From Gammaproteobacteria bacterium (GTDB taxonomy: Bacteria; Pseudomonadota; Gammaproteobacteria; HK1): 64,000 nucleotides of DNA. The position numbers and the translations under genes were made by a program. Position 1 is the stretch's first letter. Each line of letters opens with the position of its first letter. Below the pieces are notes generated by a model. It did not search any database. It worked only from the letters and a program-made list of their open reading frames with translations, and was not told the DNA's origin. Below, one piece after another: positions 1 through 5,320 of this stretch. The stretch covers positions 1 to 64,000 of the forward strand of contig JAJFJT010000012.1 of assembly GCA_021773795.1 (NCBI GenBank), read 5' to 3'.

Positions 1-40
1 TGAACTCCGGTGAATGGTTCCTGCGTGGTCGTCTTGCCAT
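1..40 (-). CDS. IS3-family transposase OrfA, N-terminus only (partial)
   Basis: On the minus strand an ATG at 40 opens a frame reading MARRPRRNHSPEF before the window ends. A purine-rich ribosome site (GGAGGAG) lies just upstream, around 47-53. The Arg-rich start followed by HSPEF is the usual N-terminus of IS3/IS911-type OrfA proteins, which carry a helix-turn-helix for binding the element's ends. Only 13 residues are visible, so the family call rests on this motif and on the IS-end-like sequence upstream. It cannot be judged intact or broken. Confidence 0.55.
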   Translation of the reverse strand, partial: MARRPRRNHSPEF

Positions 41-138
41 CTGTTTTCTCCTCCTGATTGGGCATATCATGCCAAGTTCAGGCTGAGAATCCACTTATCG
101 GAGCTATCCAGAGCTGTTCAGATTTCTGGGGCCACCTC
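1..138 (-). mobile_element. Left end of an IS3-family insertion sequence running off the window
   Basis: Upstream of the minus-strand orfA start lies about 100 bp of non-coding sequence. Read on the minus strand, it opens near 138 with TGGCCCCAGAAATCTGAACA, which resembles the terminal repeats of IS2/IS3-group elements. The outer boundary is approximate because the other end is outside the window. Confidence 0.5.
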
Positions 139-205
139 TAAGATCCACAGCCGCTATCATCCGCACGAGCGGGATGGGGAAACGTGATCGGAACCAACGT
201 AATGA

Positions 206-228
206 AATATACCAAATAATGGTATATT
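206..228. promoter_or_regulatory. Palindromic operator of the toxin-antitoxin pair
   Basis: AATATACC (206-213) and GGTATATT (221-228) form a perfect 8-bp inverted repeat with a 7-bp spacer directly in front of the toxin gene. The right arm contains TATATT, a plausible -10 hexamer. Type II antitoxins with a helix-turn-helix commonly bind such palindromes over their own promoter. Binding by the downstream antitoxin is inferred. Confidence 0.6.
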
Positions 229-236
229 ATTCCCTT

Positions 237-503
237 GTGAGCCGGACTGTTTACCTGACCCAAAAAGCGCATAAGCAACTGCTCAAACTGCCGCGATCCA
301 TCCAGGACCTAGCCGATCTTGCCGTAGCAGATCTGGAGGAACAAGGCATTAACCCGCAGGGTTGGAACACCTTGAAAACGGACAAAGACGAATATCGTTT
401 GCGGTTGAACTACCGGTATCGGATGCGTTATCGGGTGTCCGGTAAACAGGCCATAGCGATCGAAGTATTTTATGTCGGGCACCGACGGGAGGCTTACCGA
501 TGA
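237..503 (+). CDS. RelE/ParE-superfamily toxin of a type II toxin-antitoxin module
   Basis: From GTG 237 the product is 88 residues (SRTVYLTQKAHKQLLKLP at the start). It has the small RelE/HigB-like fold signature: an N-terminal helix pair followed by strands with basic residues (YRLRLNYRYRMRYRV) and a C-terminal VFYVGHRREAY strand typical of this family. Such toxins usually cut mRNA on the ribosome, or poison gyrase in the ParE branch; which applies here cannot be told. Longer starts (ATG 219, ATG 174) are open. I prefer 237 because ATG 219 lies inside the palindromic operator. No start has a clear ribosome site. The stop overlaps the next start by 4 bp (ATGA), so the two genes are translationally coupled. 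Confidence 0.8.
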   Translation: MSRTVYLTQKAHKQLLKLPRSIQDLADLAVADLEEQGINPQGWNTLKTDKDEYRLRLNYRYRMRYRVSGKQAIAIEVFYVGHRREAYR

Positions 504-871
504 GCCAAGCACTAACCATCCATCATGATCTGGGCGATGTAGTCCTGAAACCCAGTGGTAAAGTAAATCAGGCGCGTCTTAAAAAGATGATCCGCTCGAC
601 GTTGGATCAATATCTGGTCGAAGACCGGGTGTCTGCAAAAACGATCCATGCCGAGGCGAAACAACGCCACGGCGATGACTACCGCACGCCTGGATACTAC
701 TTGCGCCTGTATCGGCAACGTGCCGAATTGACCCAGACCGAACTGGCCGACAAGACCGGCATCCGCCAACATCATCTCTCCGAGATGGAAAACAACAAGC
801 GTATGTTGGGCAAAGCCAATGCGAAGAAGTTGGCCGGAATCCTGGATTTCGATTACCGGAGGTTGCTGTAA
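500..871 (+). CDS. XRE-type helix-turn-helix antitoxin (HigA-like)
   Basis: This is a 123-residue protein with a C-terminal XRE helix-turn-helix at about residues 70-120 (LRLYRQRAELTQTELADKTG, then HHLSEMENNKR). The N-terminal half contains VVLKPSGKVNQARLKKMI and probably wraps the toxin. It follows the toxin with a 4-bp overlap, the HigBA order with toxin first. Its likely roles are to neutralise the RelE-like toxin and, with it, to repress from the palindrome at 206-228. Both roles are family knowledge plus context. The module sits between two mobile-element remnants, which suggests arrival by transfer. Confidence 0.82.
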   Translation: MSQALTIHHDLGDVVLKPSGKVNQARLKKMIRSTLDQYLVEDRVSAKTIHAEAKQRHGDDYRTPGYYLRLYRQRAELTQTELADKTGIRQHHLSEMENNKRMLGKANAKKLAGILDFDYRRLL

Positions 872-1226
872 CGCCGATGCATTATGCCATCGGACCACCC
901 GTCACGGCGCTTGCAAGGTCTTCGGGAAGTCACGGTGATCCTCAGCCCGGCAAAGCTTCCGCGTCCTTGGCAATTGCTCCTGCATTGCCCTACTACCGTA
1001 CATCCCTGTAGGCAAGCGCCGTGCTGGTGTGCTGATGCGTGACATTGCCTCATTGACCGCTATGGTCACCGTGCCCCAGGCCCAGTGGAGCAGGCTCATC
1101 ACTTGCTTCCTTCCAGGTAAGTACCCTTGCCCAAGTGGCCAGCATGAGCATCAACGTCCAGTGTAAGTGGAGAGAAACGTAACCACATGCTACAGCCTTG
1201 GCTGACTAATCAACTCCCTATTGATG
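872..1226. other. Gene-free stretch between antitoxin and rnpB fragment
   Basis: About 355 bp with no convincing gene. A 66-codon minus-strand frame (902-1102) has no recognisable motif and no context supporting it. I see no RNA gene, IS end or strong terminator here. Its position between a toxin-antitoxin module and a duplicated rnpB fragment suggests residual mobile DNA. Confidence 0.5.
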
Positions 1227-1341
1227 CCTTGCATCTCCCATGGTCAGGTCTCAGACTCCGCACCGGAAGTCGGCCGGGCAGTCGCTTCATCGCTCGCGCG
1301 GTGGGGAGGAAAGTCCGGGCTCCGCAGGGCAGGGTGCCAGG
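1227..1341 (+). repeat. Duplicated 5' end of rnpB (promoter region plus first ~80 nt)
   Basis: This segment lines up without gaps with 2821-2935, at a constant offset of 1,594 bp. The last 79 bp (1263-1341) are identical to the start of the full RNase P RNA gene at 2857-2935. Upstream the match is partial but includes CCTTGCATC and CAGGTCTCAGACT in the same register, so a possible TTGCAT / CAGACT promoter pair with 17-bp spacing is shared. The copy stops abruptly at 1341, 7 bp before the left inverted repeat of the transposase remnant. It lacks the catalytic core and cannot encode a working RNase P RNA. It could still be transcribed as a short leader. Confidence 0.9.
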
Positions 1342-1348
1342 CGAGAAA

Positions 1349-1377
1349 AAGGGGACGGGGGGATTATTTATTGACCA
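1349..1377 (+). repeat. Left inverted repeat of the REP-associated transposase remnant
   Basis: This 29-bp arm matches the reverse complement of 1694-1722 at 27 of 29 positions and contains GGGGACGG and ATTATTTATTGACC. GGGGAC-rich, T-rich motifs of this kind commonly flank REP-associated tyrosine transposase genes. It begins 7 bp after the duplicated rnpB fragment ends. Confidence 0.8.
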
Positions 1378-1430
1378 TCCATCCATGCTAGCCTGAGCTA
1401 AGGATGATCATCAGCACAAGGAACTGTGCC

Positions 1431-1707
1431 ATGCCAAGAAGAGCAAGGAGCTATGTTGCGGATATTCCCTACCATATTGTCCAACGCGGCAATAATCGGG
1501 AGGCTTGTTTTTTCGAGGTGGACAATTACCAGTACTACCTGGAAGTGCTGTCGCAAGTACTGAAGCGATATCGTGTGTCCCTTCATGCCTACGTACTCAT
1601 GACTAACCACATCCATATGCTAATGACACCGGAAACCTCGTCCGGAATTTCAGATGTATATGGCGAGAGGACGGCCACGCAAAGACAATGAACTGGTCAA
1701 TAAATAA
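1431..1707 (+). pseudogene. REP-associated tyrosine transposase (Transposase_17/Y1), internally deleted and frameshifted
   Basis: The N-terminal ~75 residues (MPRRARSYVADIPYHIVQRG, later HAYVLMTNHIHMLMTPE) are those of RAYT/TnpA-REP proteins, including the HIH metal-binding motif of HUH nucleases. Full-length relatives are about 220-240 residues. After TPETSSGIS the frame runs into unrelated residues and stops at 1691. In another frame, 1663-1707 reads ARGRPRKDNELVNK and a stop, a typical RAYT C-terminal tail. So an internal deletion of well over 100 codons, with a junction near 1645-1662, fused head to tail out of frame. The catalytic tyrosine region is lost and the remnant cannot be active. 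Its 3' end overlaps the right inverted repeat. Confidence 0.85.
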
Positions 1708-1722
1708 TCCCTCCGTCCCCTC
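1694..1722 (-). repeat. Right inverted repeat of the REP-associated transposase remnant
   Basis: This is the reverse complement of 1349-1377 with two mismatches. It overlaps the last codons of the transposase tail, with the TAA at 1705-1707 inside the repeat. Together the two arms bound a remnant of about 375 bp. Confidence 0.8.
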
Positions 1723-1928
1723 TCCTTTGTCACAAAGTTTTACAGCTAATGTTGCGCACATAAATCCTGTATCTGATTGATATTACAAGTATTTAAGAAA
1801 AATCGTATCTGCGTTCCCCTTCAAAACAGCCATACAACCGTCAGTATTTTTTACAGTTAGCGCCCTCCGAGAGAATGTGCACGGCGAACGTGGCTATAAG
1901 TCCTTAATAATTTTGACGATTATTATTC

Positions 1929-1945
1929 TTGGCACACTCATTGCA
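1929..1945 (+). promoter_or_regulatory. Sigma-54 (-24/-12) promoter of the PEP-CTERM gene
   Basis: TTGGCACACTCATTGCA fits the RpoN consensus TGGCAC-N5-TTGCW. The invariant GG (1931-1932) and GC (1943-1944) are separated by 10 bp, as required. Transcription would start near 1955, about 50 bp before the start codon. PEP-CTERM genes are known in several proteobacteria to be driven by the PrsK/PrsR two-component system with RpoN. No enhancer site could be assigned. Confidence 0.8.
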
Positions 1946-2004
1946 TGGTGCTAATCGCTATTAAGTAATGATGGTATCGTGCCATGGAAGCCAAGGAGTG
2001 CATT

Positions 2005-2802
2005 ATGTCCCAACAATCTGTCAGAGTCCGGAATCCCCTCATCAATCCTCAGGCTAAATCAAGACAATGGTTCCGATCCCGGGTGTGTACGGCGATTCTT
2101 GCTCTTAGCTCTTTGTTCGTTGTGACAAGCGTATCGGCAGGGCCGATCTTTCATTTATTTGCTGGCAATAACGGCACGCCAGTGCATCCCAACGCAAACG
2201 ACCCCACCGATTTCAGAGCCTTCAGTTCTCTTTGGGGTATAACCACCACTGGTGCAGGCTTCATGGATGGCCGCATTACCTTTGTCGATGGCTTCGTGTT
2301 ACCCACTACGAATACCAGCCAAACCGTCACCTTCGACGAAACCGATATTGCCGAGTTCAGCTTCAGCCATTCACAATCAGCATTTGGCAGTACCCCTATC
2401 TTCCCGGTGTTTAGCTTTACCGCTCTGGCAAGCGATATTGTCTCTGCTTCGGGCGGTATTGGTCACGACGGTACGGATTTTTTCATTTTTAGTAATGGGG
2501 GCCCGAGTGGGATGCCGACCATCACGACCACCATCGGGGCAACTATAGGCGGTGTATTTGGTACGCCAGGGCTTACCGGTATCTGGGACATGGTTGGCGC
2601 AACGTCTCTGAATTTGGTTGGTACCGGGAGTGATACGGGTCGGACCGTATCACTTCAGGGTCCTGGTGGACGGTATGAACTCACTGGCTCGACCGCTAGC
2701 TCTGCTCCAGCCCCCGAACCTTCCAGCATATTGCTGTTAAGCACTGGCTTGGCGGGTTTAGCTGTCAGGCGGCGGATGAAGAAAAGGAAGCAGACCGGGT
2801 AA
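2005..2802 (+). CDS. PEP-CTERM sorting-domain exported protein
   Basis: The start at ATG 2005 is preceded by AAGGAG (1993-1998), which favours it over ATG 1984; the product is 265 residues. It has an N-terminal signal peptide (RSRVCTAILALSSLFVVTSVSA), then a Ser/Thr/Gly-rich body of beta character without a named domain. It ends in the tripartite PEP-CTERM signal: APEPSS, a hydrophobic helix (ILLLSTGLAGLAV) and a basic tail (RRRMKKRK). Such proteins are exported, cut and anchored or released by exosortase, and often take part in biofilm or floc formation. No exosortase lies in this window. It is a single gene between a transposase remnant and rnpB, under a sigma-54 promoter. Confidence 0.88.
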   Translation: MSQQSVRVRNPLINPQAKSRQWFRSRVCTAILALSSLFVVTSVSAGPIFHLFAGNNGTPVHPNANDPTDFRAFSSLWGITTTGAGFMDGRITFVDGFVLPTTNTSQTVTFDETDIAEFSFSHSQSAFGSTPIFPVFSFTALASDIVSASGGIGHDGTDFFIFSNGGPSGMPTITTTIGATIGGVFGTPGLTGIWDMVGATSLNLVGTGSDTGRTVSLQGPGGRYELTGSTASSAPAPEPSSILLLSTGLAGLAVRRRMKKRKQTG

Positions 2803-2856
2803 TCATTGCTCTACGCATTTCCTTGCATCCACCAGGTGCAGGTCTCAGACTTGGCG

Positions 2857-3230
2857 CCGGAAGTCGGCCGGGCAGTCGCTTCATCGCTCGCGCGGTGGGG
2901 AGGAAAGTCCGGGCTCCGCAGGGCAGGGTGCCAGGTAACGCCTGGGGGATGTGAATCCACGGAAAGTGCCACAGAAAATATACCGCCATTGGCCCTTGGG
3001 CTGATGGTAAGGGTGAAATGGTGTGGTAAGAGCGCACCGCGCCGTTGGCAACAATGGCGGCAGGGTAAACCCCACCCGGAGCAAGACCAAATAGGGGAGC
3101 ACATCGCGCTTTGGCGCGAAAAGGCGCGGCCCGCGCTGGCTCCCGGGTAGGTTGCTTGAGGCGTGCGGCGACGCACGTCCCAGATGAATGACTGTCCCAG
3201 ACAGAACCCGGCTTACAGGCCGACTTCCAC
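2857..3230 (+). ncRNA. rnpB: RNase P RNA, bacterial type A
   Basis: This is the catalytic RNA of RNase P, which matures tRNA 5' ends. The P1 helix is formed by GGAAGTCGGCC (2859-2869) and GGCCGACTTCC (3218-3228). Conserved core blocks are present in order: GAGGAAAGTCCGGGCTCC, AGGGTGCCAGGTAACGCC, GAGCAAGACCAAATAGGG, CCCGGGTAGG with TGCTTGAG, and GATGAATGACTGTCC with ACAGAACCCGGCTTA. The length of about 374 nt fits type A. Ends are assigned from P1 and may be off by a few bases. The first 79 nt are duplicated at 1263-1341. Confidence 0.97.
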
Positions 3231-3247
3231 TTGTTTTTCTCTATTTC

Positions 3248-3280
3248 GGGGGCGGCATACGCCCCCAAATTCTATTTTTC
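3248..3280 (+). terminator. Rho-independent terminator after rnpB
   Basis: GGGGGCG (3248-3254) pairs with CGCCCCC (3260-3266) over a 5-nt loop. The stem is followed by a T-rich run (AAATTCTATTTTTC). It sits about 20 bp beyond the 3' end of RNase P RNA. Confidence 0.85.
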
Positions 3281-3315
3281 CCTCCTTGGCACCAGCCAAT
3301 TCCGGCAATACTTAA

Positions 3316-3373
3316 GGAGGCTCTGATCTATTCGTGGACTCGTATCTTGCGCCCAAAATAAATCAGAGCCTCC
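3316..3373 (+). mobile_element. Miniature inverted-repeat element, copy 1 (58 bp)
   Basis: The element starts GGAGGCTCTGAT and ends ATCAGAGCCTCC, and is bounded by TTAA on both sides (3312-3315 and 3374-3377), a likely target duplication. Its first 43 bp match the reverse complement of the right end of the element at 60356-60514 with five mismatches. Copy 1 looks like that element with about 100 bp removed from the middle. It has no coding capacity, so it is a non-autonomous remnant of an unidentified insertion sequence. Confidence 0.8.
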
Positions 3374-3503
3374 TTAATGCAATTCATTAAGTATCTATTT
3401 CAACCCAATGATCCTCCTGAACGTTCCCCCCACAAAACCACATTAAACTTGCTGTTATTACGCTAAGTCATTGTCTCTAAAGAAAGATTTGTGATCTCCC
3501 GGC

Positions 3504-3533
3504 TTGACACCCGGGGAAATCTGCACCCATAAT
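3504..3533 (+). promoter_or_regulatory. Sigma-70 promoter of the dcw cluster
   Basis: A perfect -35 TTGACA (3504-3509) and a -10 CATAAT (3528-3533) are separated by 18 bp. They lie directly upstream of the MraZ-box array and of mraZ. No other strong promoter is apparent before the first dcw gene. Confidence 0.75.
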
Positions 3534-3541
3534 CGTTTCTG

Positions 3542-3571
3542 GTGGGGAATTGTGGGGAAAACTGGATCTCT
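3542..3571 (+). promoter_or_regulatory. MraZ-binding repeats
   Basis: There are three direct repeats with a 10-bp period: GTGGGGAATT, GTGGGGAAAA and the weaker CTGGATCTCT. MraZ represses its own operon by binding TGGGN boxes spaced this way upstream of mraZ in other bacteria. Their place just downstream of the promoter fits repression. Confidence 0.78.
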
Positions 3572-3594
3572 GCGGTTAATCAATGGGGATAGTG

Positions 3595-4053
3595 GTGTTC
3601 CGAGGCGAAAGCACACTCAACATGGATAACAAGGGGCGGCTTGCCGTTCCTCGGCGTTACCGTGCCCAGCTTGGGGAGATGTGTGGCGGGGCCCTGGTGG
3701 TCACTATCAGCCTCCTCAATCGTTGTCTGGTGGTTTATCCCTTTAGCCATTGGCAAGACATCGAACAGGAATTGAAGAATCTTCCTGCCCTGGATCGCAA
3801 GGCCCAGGCCATTCGCCATCTGCTTATCGGTCACGCCACCGAGTGCGAACTCGATGGTCAGGGACGCATCCTTGTTAGCCAGTCTCTGCGCGAGTTTGCG
3901 AGCCTGGAAAAGCGCGTGAAGATGATTGGACAGGCTGGGAAATTCGAGCTTTGGAACGAACAAGCCTGGGCTGATCAGCGCGATGAGTTACTGGCCGATG
4001 TGGGGGCATTACTTGCTGACCCCTCGGACGAATTACGTGCACTAGTACTTTAG
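3595..4053 (+). CDS. mraZ: Transcriptional regulator MraZ
   Basis: MraZ is a ring-forming DNA-binding protein that controls the dcw operon. It has two SpoVT-AbrB domains, the first with TLNMDNKGRLAVPRRYR and the second with CELDGQGRILVSQSLRE. Starting at GTG 3595 gives MFRGES at the N-terminus and 152 residues, matching the family. GGGGA at 3584-3588 would be its ribosome site. A start at ATG 3583, four residues longer, is also open. It is the first gene of the dcw cluster, with its probable binding boxes at 3542-3571 for autoregulation. Confidence 0.95.
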   Translation: MFRGESTLNMDNKGRLAVPRRYRAQLGEMCGGALVVTISLLNRCLVVYPFSHWQDIEQELKNLPALDRKAQAIRHLLIGHATECELDGQGRILVSQSLREFASLEKRVKMIGQAGKFELWNEQAWADQRDELLADVGALLADPSDELRALVL

Positions 4054-4082
4054 ACCGTAGCCGATACGGGAGGAATGGCCGG

Positions 4083-5051
4083 ATGGCAGAGCAGGCGCTG
4101 GTGCATGTGCCGGTCATGATGGAAGAGGTGCTGAAATTATTGGCGCCGCGACCGGGTGGGATCTACCTGGATTGTACCTTCGGTCATGGTGGTCACAGTC
4201 GTGCATTGCTGAATTTGATTGGCGAAAAGGGGCGGGTGATGGCCATGGACCGGGATCCGTGGGCGGTGGCCGAAGGGCAGCGATTGGCTGCCGTTGAGCC
4301 GCGTTTCTCTATCACGCGCAGTGCCTTTTCTGATCTCGATGCGGTAGCCAGAGCAGGCGGGGTATATGGGCAGGTGGACGGTGCACTATTTGACCTCGGG
4401 GTTTGCTCCAGCCAGCTGGACGAGGCCGAGCGCGGCTTCAGCTTTCGTGGTGATGGCCCACTGGACATGCGCATGGACCCGGAAACGGGCACCAGTGCTC
4501 GCCATTGGCTGGCGAAAGCTCCGGAGCGGGATATCTCTCGTGTTATCAAGGATTTTGGTGAGGAGCGCTACGCACGCCGTATCGCCCGTGCCATTGTCGC
4601 GGCACGGGCCGAGGAGGCTATCGAGACCACCGCACAGCTGGCGGAAATCGTACGCCGGGCAGTACCCGCGCCTAAACGCAGCGCTCGCCAGTGTCGCCCC
4701 GGCGCGGCATCGATACATCCAGCTACCCGGACTTTTCAGGCCATACGTATCTACATCAATCGGGAACTGGAGGAAGTGGATGTGGCACTGCGTAAGGTGG
4801 TCGATGTGCTCGCTCCCGGCGGGCATTTGGCGGTGATTAGTTTTCATTCCCTGGAGGACCGCATCGTCAAACGTTTTATGCGCGATCAGTCGCGCCCACC
4901 CCGCGCTCCTCGTGGTCTGCCCCTGCCGGAGCCGGTAGCCCCACCTGCCCTCAAATTGCTGGGCAAGTTACAACGCCCGGGGGCGGCCGAGGTCTCGGTT
5001 AATCCACGTGCGCGCAGCGCCTTGTTGCGGGGGGCAGAAAAATGCGCCTGA
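4083..5051 (+). CDS. rsmH: 16S rRNA m4C1402 methyltransferase RsmH
   Basis: RsmH methylates N4 of C1402 in the 16S rRNA decoding centre using S-adenosylmethionine. The 322-residue protein begins HVPVMMEEVLKLL and carries the SAM-binding loop DCTFGHGGHSRALL near residue 35. It also has the FDLGVCSSQLD motif, AVISFHSLEDRIVKRF and the C-terminal NPRARSALLR signature. It lies 29 bp after mraZ and overlaps ftsL by 10 bp, the usual dcw order. Confidence 0.97.
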   Translation: MAEQALVHVPVMMEEVLKLLAPRPGGIYLDCTFGHGGHSRALLNLIGEKGRVMAMDRDPWAVAEGQRLAAVEPRFSITRSAFSDLDAVARAGGVYGQVDGALFDLGVCSSQLDEAERGFSFRGDGPLDMRMDPETGTSARHWLAKAPERDISRVIKDFGEERYARRIARAIVAARAEEAIETTAQLAEIVRRAVPAPKRSARQCRPGAASIHPATRTFQAIRIYINRELEEVDVALRKVVDVLAPGGHLAVISFHSLEDRIVKRFMRDQSRPPRAPRGLPLPEPVAPPALKLLGKLQRPGAAEVSVNPRARSALLRGAEKCA

Positions 5052-5320
5052 TGGCCGGATGTTTAGGTGCTGCATGCGTTGCCCTCGCGGTTTTTGTATC
5101 GGCGCTCGCCGTGGTCTCCGTGAGTCATCGCAATCGCCAGTTATTTACCGAATTACAAGTTCTGGAGGGCGATCGCGATCGCATGCTGGTGGAGTGGGGA
5201 CAATTGCAGTTGGAGCAAAGCGCCTGGGTGAGTCACGACCGAGTGTTTAATGTTGCCGCACGCCAACTCCACATGAAAACACCCGATCCAGCGGCCATTG
5301 TTCTGGTTCAGCTCCGGTGA
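5042..5320 (+). CDS. ftsL: Cell division protein FtsL
   Basis: This is a 92-residue bitopic membrane protein with a short N-terminus, one membrane helix (about residues 5-27, ACVALAVFVSALAVVSV) and a periplasmic coiled-coil-like segment (RNRQLFTELQVLEGDRDRML). FtsL joins FtsB and FtsQ in the divisome and helps switch on FtsWI. Sequence conservation is low in this family. The call leans on size, topology and its place between rsmH and ftsI, which it overlaps by 4 bp. Confidence 0.9.
   Translation: MRLMAGCLGAACVALAVFVSALAVVSVSHRNRQLFTELQVLEGDRDRMLVEWGQLQLEQSAWVSHDRVFNVAARQLHMKTPDPAAIVLVQLR

Noticed and set aside
902-1102. 66-residue minus-strand frame
   Set aside because: No domain, no ribosome site or context supports coding. 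Treated as gene-free.
1187-1396. Open frame of 69 residues over the duplicated rnpB fragment
   Set aside because: The reading is the translation of RNA-gene sequence and ends in the inverted repeat; no motif.
2806-3150. Plus-strand open frame (114 residues) across rnpB
   Set aside because: It overlaps the RNase P RNA and has no protein family signature; a shadow of the RNA gene.
2765-3268. Long minus-strand open frame (167 residues) across rnpB
   Set aside because: It lies over RNase P RNA. Its sequence is set by the RNA structure and shows no protein motif.
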